Counted from the first letter of the stretch, positions 15,608 through 23,648 are shown. The stretch: DNA of 64,000 bases from CAYQTL01 sp964420405 (GCA_964420405.1 CAYQTL010000008.1:62001-126000), one strand, 5' to 3'. Notes: generated by a model from the letters alone, not told the origin. Numbers and translations are program-made.

Positions 15608-15644
15608 CGGGATCGGGAACGGGATCGAACGGGAACGGGATCGG
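15608..15644. repeat. GGGATC/GGGAAC hexamer tract, G-quadruplex pattern
   Basis: Five GGG runs separated by loops of 3, 3, 7 and 3 bases, followed by a GG. Fits the four-run G-quadruplex rule on the plus strand. Lies 25 bases beyond the folA stop. Confidence 0.65.
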
Positions 15645-15668
15645 ACGGTGCGCTCCGGCGCGCACCGG

Positions 15669-16154
15669 TCACTCCCGCTCCCACACCTCGAACGTCTGCG
15701 CGTACTCGTTGCGCTCGTCGGCGGGATGGTGCTCGCTGGAGACCAGCCGCCAGCCGTCGAGGTCCAGGGGATCGAGGTGGGTGTCGCCCGGCGGCTCGCC
15801 GTGGACCCTGGTCCGGTAGAGCCGGTCGGCGAGGGGCATCGCCTGCCGGTAGATCACGGCGCCGCCGCCGATGAACGGCTCGTCGTCGCCGGCCGCGGCC
15901 GCCAGCGCCGCCTCCAGCGAGCCCACCACCAGGGCACCCTCCGCGAGATAGTCGGGATCCCGCGAAACGACCACCATCCGCCGCCCGGGGAGGGGCCTGC
16001 CGAGCTCCTCCCAGGTCCGGCGGCCGACGATCAGGTGGTGGCCCGTCGTCAGACGCTTGAACCGCTTCAGGTCGGCCGGCAGCCGCCACGGCAGCCCGCC
16101 GTCGAGCCCGATGACGCCGTTGTCGGCGACGGCGACGATCACCGACAACGCCAT
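15669..16154 (-). CDS. folA: Dihydrofolate reductase
   Basis: Reduces dihydrofolate to tetrahydrofolate with NADPH, regenerating the cofactor consumed by the adjacent thymidylate synthase. Seen: the N-terminal strand SVIVAVADNGVIG, the substrate loop GLPWRLPADLKRFK with the acidic Asp of the active site, the NADPH-binding GRRTWEEL and the late FIGGGAVIY. 161 residues, standard length. ATG 16154 overlaps the thyA stop (TGATG), so translation is coupled; an in-frame GTG three bases upstream is less likely. Third-to-last gene product of the kdsC-thyA-folA string. Confidence 0.96.
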   Translation of the reverse strand: MALSVIVAVADNGVIGLDGGLPWRLPADLKRFKRLTTGHHLIVGRRTWEELGRPLPGRRMVVVSRDPDYLAEGALVVGSLEAALAAAAGDDEPFIGGGAVIYRQAMPLADRLYRTRVHGEPPGDTHLDPLDLDGWRLVSSEHHPADERNEYAQTFEVWERE

Positions 16155-16948
16155 CACACCGCGATCGGCGCCGGGATGTGGGGGTGGGGATCGTAGCCGG
16201 ACAACGTGAAGCTCGAGCCGTCGAAGTCGAAGATCGAACGCACCGCAGGGTCGAGGGTCATGGTGGGCAGCGGGCGCGGCTCCCGGGCGAGCTGGGTGCG
16301 GGCCTGATCGAGGTGGTTGAGGTACAGGTGGGCGTCGCCGAAGGTGTGGACGAGCTCACGCGGCTCGAGACCGGTGACCTGCGCCATCATCATCGTCAGC
16401 AGGGCGTACGACGCGATGTTGAACGGCACGCCGAGGAACACGTCCGCCGAACGCTGGTACAGCTGGCACGACAGCCCGCCCTCGGCGACCCAGAACTGGA
16501 ACAGGACGTGGCATGGCGGCAGGGCCATCCTCTCCAGCTCGGCGACGTTCCAGGCGCACACCAGCAGACGGCGAGAATCGGGGTCGACGCGGATACGCTC
16601 GACGACGTCGGCGATCTGGTCGACCGAGCCGCCGTTGGGCGTCGGCCACGACCGCCACTGGGCACCGTACACCGGGCCGAGGTCGCCTTCGGCGTCGGCC
16701 CACTCGTCCCAGATCGTCACACCGTGGTCGTTGAGCCAGCGGACGTTCGTGTCGCCCCGCAGGAACCACAGCAGCTCGTGGATGATCGAGCGCAGATGCA
16801 GCCTCTTGGTCGTCAGCAGTGGGAAACCCGCCGCCAGGTCGAAGCGCATCTGGTGGCCGAACACCGACAACGTCCCGGTCCCGGTGCGGTCGTCCTTGCG
16901 GACGCCCTCGGTCAGGATGCGGTCGAGCAGGTCGAGGTACGCCCGCAT
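16154..16948 (-). CDS. thyA: Thymidylate synthase
   Basis: Methylates dUMP to dTMP with methylene-tetrahydrofolate. The 264-residue length equals that of the Escherichia coli enzyme and the catalytic cysteine falls at the same number, C146, in LPPCHVLFQFWV. The phosphate-binding arginines (DRTGTGT region and RRLL) and the QRSADVFLGVPFNIASYA block are intact. Starts with ATG one base after the kdsC stop and overlaps folA at its end, giving a tight nucleotide-metabolism pair embedded downstream of LPS genes. Confidence 0.97.
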   Translation of the reverse strand: MRAYLDLLDRILTEGVRKDDRTGTGTLSVFGHQMRFDLAAGFPLLTTKRLHLRSIIHELLWFLRGDTNVRWLNDHGVTIWDEWADAEGDLGPVYGAQWRSWPTPNGGSVDQIADVVERIRVDPDSRRLLVCAWNVAELERMALPPCHVLFQFWVAEGGLSCQLYQRSADVFLGVPFNIASYALLTMMMAQVTGLEPRELVHTFGDAHLYLNHLDQARTQLAREPRPLPTMTLDPAVRSIFDFDGSSFTLSGYDPHPHIPAPIAV

Positions 16949-17518
16949 CTAGGTCTCTTCTCCGATGGCCGCGGCCTCGAGCCAGGGGCCGACCCGCTCG
17001 AGCCACCGGCGCTGGGCCTTGAGCAGCAGCTCGCCCACCTCGCGCACGACTCCTCGTCCGCCAGGAGAGCCGCACACCCAGTGGCAAGCGGCCACGACCT
17101 CCGGCGCCGCGTCCGCCGGGCAGGCCGAGAACCCCACCCGTCCGAGCATCGGCAGGTCCGGCAGGTCGTCGCCGATCGCGGCCGTCCGGAGGTCGTCGAC
17201 TCCGACCGCGGCCTGCAGGCGGTCCAGGTCGGCCGCCTTGTCGCGGGACCCCTGCACCACCATCCCGGGCACCACCCCCAGGTCGCGGCACCGGGCGTCG
17301 ACCGCCGGATGGGAGCGGCCCGACAGGACCGCGACGCGGACGCCGGCCGACTCGAGCAGCCGGATCGCGAGGCCGTCCCGGACCGAGAACTCCTTGACCT
17401 GCTCCCCGTCCGGCCCGTACACCAGTCGGCCGTCGGTCAGGACCCCGTCGACGTCGAGGACCACCAGCCGGATCGGGTCCAGCCGGCGGCGGATCTCGGG
17501 AGGCAGGTGGCTCGGCAT
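16949..17518 (-). CDS. kdsC: 3-deoxy-D-manno-octulosonate 8-phosphate phosphatase
   Basis: HAD-superfamily phosphatase releasing Kdo for the LPS inner core. The nucleophile motif is D22-V-D24-G-V with the family-typical GVLTDG continuation; the motif II serine is in VAVLSGRSHPAV, the lysine in SRDKAADL and the acidic motif in IGDDLPDLPML. No cap domain, as expected for this tetrameric class. 189 residues, close to the usual 180. The TGA of lptE and ATG of this gene overlap (TGATG), linking Kdo production to LPS export. Confidence in the exact substrate is supported by the neighbouring LPS gene. Confidence 0.92.
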   Translation of the reverse strand: MPSHLPPEIRRRLDPIRLVVLDVDGVLTDGRLVYGPDGEQVKEFSVRDGLAIRLLESAGVRVAVLSGRSHPAVDARCRDLGVVPGMVVQGSRDKAADLDRLQAAVGVDDLRTAAIGDDLPDLPMLGRVGFSACPADAAPEVVAACHWVCGSPGGRGVVREVGELLLKAQRRWLERVGPWLEAAAIGEET

Positions 17519-18036
17519 CAGAACCCCTCAAGCATGGCGCTTGTCAGCGCCCGCGCGAAGTCGTCGGCGAGGATCTCCATCGCCTCCACCTGGCGGTCGA
17601 AGTAGTCGACCGCGGACACGTCCACCGTGTAGGAGGTGCGGCGCGAGAACGCCTGGTCCTCCCACAGCCGCTCGGGCTCGTCGCCTCGGATGTCGTCGAG
17701 GTGGACCGACGCCCGCAGGGTCATCTGGTACTCGGTCGCCCGGCCGCGCTCGTCGAACGTCACCGGGGCGACCGTCACGCTCGTGATCGTCCCGCCGAGC
17801 ACGACCTGGGCATCGGCGCGGTCGTTGACCAGCTCGAAGCGGCGACGACGGACCCACTCCTGGTTCAGCGACTCGGCGATCCGCTGGTCGACGTCGGCCC
17901 ATGTGGTCTGGTTGGCGAGCGTCTCGACGTGGAGCCGGCGGATCTCCTCCGGAAGGAAGCTGGTGGTGCCGACGAGATGGTAGCCGCAGCCGGCCGCCGC
18001 CGGGAGCAGGAGCAGCGTCACCGCGAGCCGGCGCAT
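17518..18036 (-). CDS. lptE: LPS-assembly lipoprotein LptE
   Basis: A 172-residue lipoprotein with lipobox PAAAGC and the mature start CGYHLVG, the hallmark of LptE, which plugs the LptD barrel and helps place LPS in the outer leaflet. Later segments (DVDQRIAESLNQEW, RADAQVVLGGTITSV) match the LptE fold of two helices on a beta sheet. ATG 18036 is chosen because it begins the signal peptide and lies 6 bases after a TGCTACCGT extended -10 box; no Shine-Dalgarno is present. First gene of the lptE-kdsC-thyA-folA string. Confidence 0.85.
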   Translation of the reverse strand: MRRLAVTLLLLPAAAGCGYHLVGTTSFLPEEIRRLHVETLANQTTWADVDQRIAESLNQEWVRRRRFELVNDRADAQVVLGGTITSVTVAPVTFDERGRATEYQMTLRASVHLDDIRGDEPERLWEDQAFSRRTSYTVDVSAVDYFDRQVEAMEILADDFARALTSAMLEGF

Positions 18037-18042
18037 CCGCGA

Positions 18043-18048
18043 ACGGTA
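18043..18048 (-). promoter_or_regulatory. Extended -10 box TGC-TACCGT, leaderless spacing
   Basis: TACCGT with an upstream TGC lies 6 bases before the lptE ATG. Confidence 0.4.
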
Positions 18049-18055
18049 GCACATC

Positions 18056-19408
18056 TCAGGTGCCGTCCCCACGAGCCCCGTCGTGCCCCGCGGCCCGGCG
18101 GCGCGCCGCCGCGATCTCCCGCAGCCGGTCGCCGATCCGGCTCTCCCAGCCACACCGGCCCGGCCGGTAGAAACGGGCGCCGTCGAGCTCGGGCGGCAGG
18201 CACCTGAGGTCGGCGACCCCCCCTGGCTCGTCGTGGGCGTACCGGTACCCTTCGCCGTAGCCCAGCTCGCGCATCAGGGCCGTCGGAGCGTTGCGCAGCT
18301 GGACCGGCACGGCCAGGCCGGGTCGACGGCGGACCTCGCGCGTCACCTCGCCCCACGCCGCGTACAACGCGTTGGACTTGTGGGACAGGGCCAGGTAGAC
18401 CGCCGCCTGCGCCAGCGCCAGCGCGCACTCGGGCATCCCGACGTGCTCCACCGCCGCCGCCGCGGCCGCCGCCTGCTCCAGCGCCCTGGGATCGGCCATC
18501 CCGACATCCTCCGACGCGATCCGCAGCAGGCGTCGCGCCACGAACCGCGGGTCGGCGCCGCCCTCCAGCATCCTGGCGAGCCAGTACAGCGCCGCGTCCA
18601 CGTCCGAGTTGCGCACCGCCTTGTGGAGCGCCGAGATCAGGTTGTAGTGCTCCTCGCCGCCCTTGTCGTACACCGCCGGGATCTTCCGGGCGGCGCGCAC
18701 CACCAGCGTCTCGTCCGCCTCGAGGGCGCCTTCGGTCGAGGCCAGGGACACCGTGAGCTCGAGCAGATTCAGAGCACGCCGGGCGTCGCCGGCCGACACC
18801 CTGGCGATCCTCTCCAACGCCTCGGCGCGGACCGCCACGCCGGATCCCCCCAGACCCCGCTCGGCATCCGACAGCGCGCGGCGGAGCACCTGCAGGAGCG
18901 CCTCGTCGCCGAGCGGGTCGAGCACGTACACCGTCACCCTCGACAGCAGCGCCCGGTTGAGCTCGAACGACGGGTTCTCGGTGGTGGCGCCCACCAGCAC
19001 GATGTCACCCGCCTCGACGGGGGGCAGGAAAGCGTCCTGCTGCGCGCGGTTGAAGCGATGGATCTCGTCGACGAAGAGCACCGTGCGGCGGCCGTCGGCG
19101 CGCCGCCGGGAGGCGGCCTCGGCCATCACCGCCCGCGCCTCCTTGACCCCCGACATCACCGCGGAGAAGCCGACCATCTGCGCCCCGGCAGCATCCGCCA
19201 GCAGCCGCGCAAGCGTCGTCTTGCCCGAGCCTGGCGGGCCCCACAGCACCATCGAAGGCAGCTCTCCTGCCGCCGCGAGGGCCCGCAGCACGCCGCCGCG
19301 GCCGACCAGGTCGTCGTGGCCGACGACCTCGTCGAGGGAGCACGGCCGCATCCGGTCGGCGAGGGGCCCCCCGGCCGTGTCGCCGGCGAACAGGACGTTC
19401 TGGGTCAC
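18056..19408 (-). CDS. rarA: Replication-associated recombination protein A (AAA+ ATPase)
   Basis: A 450-residue MgsA/RarA/WRNIP1 clamp-loader-like ATPase that acts at stalled replication forks. Walker A is GPPGSGKTT (57-65), Walker B is FVDEIHRF, sensor 1 is GATTENPSFELN and the arginine finger follows in LLSRVTVY. The C-terminal tetramerisation part with LALSHKSNALYAAW is present. Escherichia coli RarA has 447 residues. GTG 19408 overlaps the stop of the aldolase gene (GTGA), and the protein then begins with the family-typical short lead into the MRPCSLDEVVG motif; the longer open frame upstream runs through the aldolase gene out of register and is not coding. Confidence 0.94.
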   Translation of the reverse strand: MTQNVLFAGDTAGGPLADRMRPCSLDEVVGHDDLVGRGGVLRALAAAGELPSMVLWGPPGSGKTTLARLLADAAGAQMVGFSAVMSGVKEARAVMAEAASRRRADGRRTVLFVDEIHRFNRAQQDAFLPPVEAGDIVLVGATTENPSFELNRALLSRVTVYVLDPLGDEALLQVLRRALSDAERGLGGSGVAVRAEALERIARVSAGDARRALNLLELTVSLASTEGALEADETLVVRAARKIPAVYDKGGEEHYNLISALHKAVRNSDVDAALYWLARMLEGGADPRFVARRLLRIASEDVGMADPRALEQAAAAAAAVEHVGMPECALALAQAAVYLALSHKSNALYAAWGEVTREVRRRPGLAVPVQLRNAPTALMRELGYGEGYRYAHDEPGGVADLRCLPPELDGARFYRPGRCGWESRIGDRLREIAAARRRAAGHDGARGDGT

Positions 19409-19974
19409 CGGCCCGCCGCCACCAGCGTGAGCTGTGCGAGCCGCTCGAGAACGAGCATCCGCAGCAGCGCCTGATTCAGACTCGTCCCGGTGGTCACCGC
19501 ACCGTGCCGGCGGAGCACGCACGTCGGCGCGATGGCGAGGGCGTCCGCCGTCCGTGCCGCGAGCTCGTGGCCGCCGGCGGGCAGAGGGTCGACCCGCTCG
19601 ACGCCACCCAGCAGCGGCGGACCCTCGAGCAGGACGTCGAGCCGGGGCAGCCGGCCGAGGGCGTCGAGCGCCTGCACGCCCGGCGGATGGGCGTGGACGA
19701 CGGCGCCGGCCGACGGGAGGCGCCGCAGGACCTCCCGGTGCAGCCGCGCCTCTGTCGACGCCCGCGGCGGAATCTCCTCTCCGGCGAGGGTCATCGGAAC
19801 CGGATCGAGAGCCGTCATCCGGCCCTTGTCGATCCCGGTCGGAGTCACCAGGAAACGCTCCCGGTCGAGCCGGACGGAGAGGTTTCCCTCCCCCGGCAGG
19901 ACGAGTCCGTCGGCCGCGAGCCGGGCGCCCGCCGCCACCAGCTCGAGGCGGAGGCCGCGCTCGGCGGGACTCAT
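19405..19974 (-). CDS. Class II aldolase/adducin family protein
   Basis: A 189-residue zinc enzyme of the fuculose-aldolase fold. Seen: GLVLPGEGNLSVRL (substrate loop), ASTEARLHREVL with the catalytic Glu, VVHAHPPGV with two zinc histidines and VLRRHGAVTTG with the third. The family cleaves or epimerises sugar phosphates such as fuculose 1-phosphate or ribulose 5-phosphate, or dehydrates methylthioribulose phosphate; none of those pathways is encoded nearby, so the substrate stays open. ATG 19974 overlaps the upstream PP0621-type gene (ATGA) and the stop overlaps rarA (GTGA), so all three are translationally coupled. Confidence 0.85.
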   Translation of the reverse strand: MSPAERGLRLELVAAGARLAADGLVLPGEGNLSVRLDRERFLVTPTGIDKGRMTALDPVPMTLAGEEIPPRASTEARLHREVLRRLPSAGAVVHAHPPGVQALDALGRLPRLDVLLEGPPLLGGVERVDPLPAGGHELAARTADALAIAPTCVLRRHGAVTTGTSLNQALLRMLVLERLAQLTLVAAGR

Positions 19975-20273
19975 CGGCGACCGGGGTCGAGCGCTCGACG
20001 GCACCGCTCGCTGCAGGCGAGCTCGCCTCCGACCGCCGGCAGCGCCCTGCCCCGCGGCACGAACGTGGCGCAGGAGGCGCACTGGACGAGCGCCTCGGGA
20101 GCGGCGCGGTCGGCATCCGTGCCGGCGGCGTCGCGACGCCGACGCCGGGCCCGGGGCGAGAACCTGCTGTAGCTGTCGGCGCCGTGTGCGTCGTTCGACA
20201 GCCTGCGTCCGATGGCGGAGAGCAGCCGCCACAGGACGAACAGCGCGAGGACCATCAGGACGATTCGGGGCAT
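19971..20273 (-). CDS. PP0621-type small membrane protein with zinc-ribbon tail
   Basis: A 100-residue protein: one N-terminal transmembrane helix (~3-20), a basic linker, then a four-cysteine metal-binding tail CASCATFVPRG...LACSERC. This arrangement matches the PP0621 family of unknown function. The tail would lie in the cytoplasm, given the positive residues after the helix. First of a coupled trio with the aldolase and rarA; a TATACT -10 box lies about 45 bases upstream. Confidence 0.75.
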   Translation of the reverse strand: MPRIVLMVLALFVLWRLLSAIGRRLSNDAHGADSYSRFSPRARRRRRDAAGTDADRAAPEALVQCASCATFVPRGRALPAVGGELACSERCRRALDPGRR

Positions 20274-20319
20274 CGGCGCTCCATGCCGGCGGCATCCGCG
20301 GCCGCCAGTCCGCGGCTCG

Positions 20320-20325
20320 AGTATA
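20320..20325 (-). promoter_or_regulatory. -10 box TATACT before the PP0621-aldolase-rarA string
   Basis: Near-consensus hexamer on the minus strand, 46 bases before the ATG at 20273. No convincing -35 at 17-bp spacing. Confidence 0.35.
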
Positions 20326-20342
20326 CCGCCGTGGCGGCGCCG

Positions 20343-20948
20343 TCAGCCGCCGAGGACCTCGCGCCGCAGAGGCGTCAGATCCGGGATCGCGGGGTCGTCC
20401 CCGGCAAGGGCTTCGAGCCGGGCCAACGCGGCCGCGGCATCGTCGTGACGGTGCAGGTCGAAGTGCAGCACCACGACGCGGTTGTACCACGCCTGCCAGT
20501 GGTCCGAACGGATCTCGACGGCGTCCTCGAGCAGCTCGAGCGCCCGCTCCGGCTGCTGGAGGTTGCGGTACACGACGGCGAGATCGGTGAGCACGTCGGG
20601 ATCGCCCGGCTCCGCCTCCAGGGCGCGCTCGTACCAGGTCCTCGCCTGCGGCCAGCTGGTGGCGTCGAAGTAGAGGTTGCCGATCGCGACCATCAGCCGG
20701 ACGTCGTCGGGATTGGCGTCCAGCAGCCTCCGCAGCTCGGCCACCTGCCGCTCGACCGCGGCGGCCGCACCCGCAGCCTGGCCGTCGATCGGCGGGTGAC
20801 CCTCGGGCAGGCCCTCCGCGCCACCCGGCCGCGCCGCGGCCAGGGCCGCCGGAGCCGGCGGGATCGTCTGCATCTCGGCCATCACGTAGCCCACGAGCAT
20901 CCCGACCATCAGGCCGAGGATCAGCGTCACCACCGGGTTCTTCAGCAT
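20343..20948 (-). CDS. Membrane-anchored TPR protein
   Basis: A 201-residue protein with an N-terminal hydrophobic helix (~6-24), a Pro/Ala/Gly-rich linker, and three tetratricopeptide repeats from about residue 70: LRRLLDANPDDVRLMVAIG, WYERALEAEPGDPDVLTDLA and LLEDAVEIRSDHWQAWYN. TPR units bind other proteins; with the anchor the protein probably scaffolds a complex on the periplasmic face, as in cytochrome c biogenesis proteins of the CcmH/CycH sort, though no cytochrome genes are near. A GGGAGG ribosome site lies 9 bases before the ATG. Confidence 0.8.
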   Translation of the reverse strand: MLKNPVVTLILGLMVGMLVGYVMAEMQTIPPAPAALAAARPGGAEGLPEGHPPIDGQAAGAAAAVERQVAELRRLLDANPDDVRLMVAIGNLYFDATSWPQARTWYERALEAEPGDPDVLTDLAVVYRNLQQPERALELLEDAVEIRSDHWQAWYNRVVVLHFDLHRHDDAAAALARLEALAGDDPAIPDLTPLRREVLGG

Positions 20949-20974
20949 GCTCGCCGCCTCCCGTCGCGGCGGGC

Positions 20975-20980
20975 ATTATG
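20975..20980 (-). promoter_or_regulatory. -10 box CATAAT before the TPR gene
   Basis: One mismatch to consensus on the minus strand, giving a leader of about 20 bases with the GGGAGG ribosome site. Confidence 0.35.
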
Positions 20981-21028
20981 GCACGCCGGCGGCGGCGTCC
21001 GGCGGGGCGGCCCGTCCCGGCGACGGCG

Positions 21029-21751
21029 TCACTCGTCCGCCGGGTCCACCCGACGGGCGACCCAGGTCCCGGCCGCGGGCAGGCCGGCCGCCAGCTGCGT
21101 GGCTTCCCAGGTGCCCTGCAGGCGCGCCTCCTCGCCCTCCCACACCAGCTGACCGACCAGGATCGCGGCGAAGCCGATCTGCGAGTCGATCCGCTCCAGA
21201 CGCACCTTGCCCGACACGAACGTACCCCTCATGGAGCCGGTCCAGCCGCCGTCCAGCTCGTAGGTCCCCTGGACGAGGGTGCCGTCGAGCTGGAGGTACA
21301 TGCGCCCCTCGTGCCCGGCGGGACCGATCACGAGGTCCCAGGATCCGGTCAACGGGTCCGACCGGCGCACGGTCTCGCCGCCGAGGCGCTCGATCTCCTC
21401 CGCGAGGGCGGCCACCGTCGACCGACCCTCGAGAATCGCCCGCCGCAGCTCGCGCGACTCCGTCAGGTGCATCATCAGGTCCGACTCGGCCTGGCGGAGG
21501 TCCCGGTCGCGCAGCCGCAGCGACTCGACGGTCTCGCCCTGGACCTGGGCACGCAGCAGCTCCGTCGTGCCGCGCTCGACGCGACGCCACGCCTCGACCA
21601 TCAGCGAGCGGCTCTCCCGCAACGCCGTCTCCCGCTGCTCCAGCAGGTGCTGCTGGACTCGGATCTGCTCGCGCAGGCTCTCCGCCACGAGCTGTGCGCC
21701 GGCAGATGCCGCCGCGACCGTCAACAGCGCGAACACCAGGGTACGTCTCAT
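21029..21751 (-). CDS. Secreted protein: coiled coil plus beta-rich C-terminal domain
   Basis: A 240-residue protein of unknown family. Signal peptide (cleavage near ASAGAQ), then about 110 residues of charged helix with heptad character, ending with AALAEEIERLGG. From residue ~130 it changes to alternating strands: DPLTGSWDLVIGP, GRMYLQLDGTLVQGTYEL, GSMRGTFVSGKVRLERI, RLQGTWEA. This small beta domain recalls lipocalin- or avidin-like barrels in which successive strands carry G-T-W/Y patterns, but the match is by eye. It follows the symporter gene after 10 bases, so both are probably on one mRNA; a periplasmic solute- or envelope-linked role is a guess. Confidence 0.7.
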   Translation of the reverse strand: MRRTLVFALLTVAAASAGAQLVAESLREQIRVQQHLLEQRETALRESRSLMVEAWRRVERGTTELLRAQVQGETVESLRLRDRDLRQAESDLMMHLTESRELRRAILEGRSTVAALAEEIERLGGETVRRSDPLTGSWDLVIGPAGHEGRMYLQLDGTLVQGTYELDGGWTGSMRGTFVSGKVRLERIDSQIGFAAILVGQLVWEGEEARLQGTWEATQLAAGLPAAGTWVARRVDPADE

Positions 21752-21761
21752 GGCATCGACC

Positions 21762-22985
21762 TCACGCGGTGGTGTCCTCGAACCGGGTCAGCACAGCGGA
21801 GCCCACCAGGTCGCTCCACACGTTGGTCGCCGTCCGCATCATGTCCAGCACCCGGTCGACGGCGATGATCGTGCCGATCCCTTCCAGCGGCAGCCCGACG
21901 GCCTGCAGCACCACCACCAGCATCACCAGGCCCGCCATCGGGATGCCCGCGGCGCCCACCGACGCCAGCAGGGCCGTCACCAGCACCAGGGCCTGCTCGC
22001 CGAACCCGAGCCCGACGCCGTACATCTGGGCGATCGTCAGCGCCGCGATCGCCTCGTACAACGCCGTCCCGTCCATGTTGACGGTCGCGCCGAGCGGCAG
22101 CACGAAGCTCGACACGCCCTTCGGTATGCCGGCCCGGTGCTCGGCGCACTCCATCGTCAGCGGCAGGGTCGCCGACGACGAGGCGGTCGAGAACGCCGTC
22201 GCCAGGGCCGGCGCCACCTTCCGCAGGTAGTCCAGCGGGTTCCGGCGGCCGAGCACCACCAGCACCGCCGGCAGCGTCACCATCGCATGGATGGCGAGCG
22301 CCAGACCCACCGCGAGGAAGTACTTCCACAGGCCGATGATCGGATCCAGCCCGCTGCGGCCGACCTCGCGGGCGAGCAGGGCGAAGATCCCGACGGGCGC
22401 GAGCCGCACGATCGCCAGCGTCAGCGCCTGGATGACCTCGAGGATGCCGTCCACCACCCGGGTTACGGCCTCGGCGCCCGGGCCGTTGAGTCGGGTGAGG
22501 AACAGCCCGAACAGCAGCGCGAAGAGGATCACGGGAAGGACCTCGCCCTCGGCCATCGCGCCGACGACGTTGTCCGGGACCATCCGCAGGAGGAACTCGG
22601 AGAACGAGTGGGAGGCGACCGAGAACTCGTCCGGCAGGGCATCGGCCGAGGCGAGCTCGAGCCCGTCGCCCGGCCGCACGACGTTGACGACCGTGAGCCC
22701 GACCGTGATCGCGAGCGTCGTGCTGAGGGTGTAGTAGACGAGAGTGCGGATCCCGACCCGCCCAACGTGACCGGCCGAGCCGAGGCTCGCGACGCCGCTG
22801 ACCAGCGAGGTGAAGATGATCGGGATGATGATCATCTTGAGCAGCCGCAGGAACAGGTCGCCGAGAAAACCGGTCGAGATCGCGGGCGCGGGCGCGACGA
22901 GCCCGAAGACGACGCCCAGGACCAGCGCGATCAGGACCTGCCAGTGCAGCTGGGCCCACCATCCGCGGGGCGCGTCGGAGGTCAT
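21762..22985 (-). CDS. Dicarboxylate/amino acid:cation symporter (DAACS, GltP/DctA type)
   Basis: A 407-residue inner-membrane transporter of the glutamate transporter family. Seen: the serine-rich re-entrant hairpin TAFSTASSSATLPL, the helix-7 motif NMDGTALYEA that binds sodium, and the second hairpin SVGAAGIPMAGL. Early helices carry LLKMIIIPIIFTSLVSG. It imports glutamate, aspartate or C4-dicarboxylates with Na+ or H+; the residue usually separating the two classes cannot be judged without alignment. ATG 22985 lies 7 bases after a TATCCT box with no Shine-Dalgarno. The downstream secreted protein is coexpressed. Confidence 0.92.
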   Translation of the reverse strand: MTSDAPRGWWAQLHWQVLIALVLGVVFGLVAPAPAISTGFLGDLFLRLLKMIIIPIIFTSLVSGVASLGSAGHVGRVGIRTLVYYTLSTTLAITVGLTVVNVVRPGDGLELASADALPDEFSVASHSFSEFLLRMVPDNVVGAMAEGEVLPVILFALLFGLFLTRLNGPGAEAVTRVVDGILEVIQALTLAIVRLAPVGIFALLAREVGRSGLDPIIGLWKYFLAVGLALAIHAMVTLPAVLVVLGRRNPLDYLRKVAPALATAFSTASSSATLPLTMECAEHRAGIPKGVSSFVLPLGATVNMDGTALYEAIAALTIAQMYGVGLGFGEQALVLVTALLASVGAAGIPMAGLVMLVVVLQAVGLPLEGIGTIIAVDRVLDMMRTATNVWSDLVGSAVLTRFEDTTA

Positions 22986-22992
22986 GGACCGG

Positions 22993-22998
22993 AGGATA
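22993..22998 (-). promoter_or_regulatory. -10 box TATCCT, leaderless spacing
   Basis: TATCCT ends 7 bases before the symporter ATG; no ribosome-binding sequence between. Confidence 0.45.
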
Positions 22999-23028
22999 GC
23001 ATCGGCCGCCGCGGTGGCGGGCCGGTGG

Positions 23029-23529
23029 TCAGGCCTCCTCCTCGTCCACCATGTCGAGCGCCTCGACGACCTCGCGGTCGACCACCTCGGCCGGCCGCCG
23101 CTCGACCTCGGCCACCTCGTACACCAGCAGCTGTCGCGCGTGGTCGAACATCTTCCGTTCCCTGAACGACAGCGTCTTGCGCCCGGCGACCTCGGCCAGG
23201 CACAGCAGCACGTCCACGATCTCGCCGAGCTCGCCGGTCTTGATCCGATCCAGGTTCGCCCGGTAGCGGTCCTTCCAGTCGTCGTTGTCCTCGCCCTCGG
23301 CCTGCTTGAGGCGCCGCATGGCCCTCTCGACCTCGGGCCCCGGTGACAGCGGGCGCAGCCCGACCCGCTCGGAGTTGGCGACCGGGACGACCACCTTCGA
23401 GTCGGTCGTCAGGAGCCTGAGGTTGTAGCAGCGCATCGAGGCGCCCGCGAGGACCTCGTCGGTGATGCTCTCGACCACCGACACGCCCTGGCTGGGGTAC
23501 ACCACCTTGTCGCCGACCTGGAACTCCAC
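23029..23529 (-). CDS. carD: CarD-family transcription regulator
   Basis: A 166-residue RNA-polymerase-binding protein that stabilises open promoter complexes. The N-terminal Tudor-like domain begins FQVGDKVVYPSQGV, the family signature, and continues to the conserved LRLLTTDSKVVVPV; the C-terminal helical domain has the DWKDRY segment and LSFRERKMFDHAR. GTG 23529 is chosen because a GGGGG-type ribosome site is 4-5 bases upstream and the CarD fold starts at once. A TAGAAT box 24 bases upstream supports its own promoter. A regulator that favours weak -10-only promoters fits the many -35-less promoters seen here. Confidence 0.93.
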   Translation of the reverse strand: MEFQVGDKVVYPSQGVSVVESITDEVLAGASMRCYNLRLLTTDSKVVVPVANSERVGLRPLSPGPEVERAMRRLKQAEGEDNDDWKDRYRANLDRIKTGELGEIVDVLLCLAEVAGRKTLSFRERKMFDHARQLLVYEVAEVERRPAEVVDREVVEALDMVDEEEA

Positions 23530-23552
23530 GCGACCCCCTTTCGGAACGACCC

Positions 23553-23558
23553 ATTCTA
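23553..23558 (-). promoter_or_regulatory. -10 box TAGAAT of carD
   Basis: One mismatch to consensus, leaving a short leader that carries the G-rich ribosome site. Confidence 0.4.
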
Positions 23559-23616
23559 GCGCGTCCCGTCCCGACCCGCCCGGCCATGCTGCCGATCCCC
23601 CGCCCATCGCACCGTC

Positions 23617-23648
23617 CGATCCCGATCCCGATCCCGTTCCCGCTCCCG
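23617..23648. repeat. CGATCC/CGTTCC hexamer tract, G-quadruplex pattern on minus strand
   Basis: Five CCC runs at 6-base spacing, i.e. GGG runs with 3-base loops on the minus strand. A shorter G-rich tract (GATCGGGATCGGACTCGG, ~23718-23735) is its inverted partner. Confidence 0.65.
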
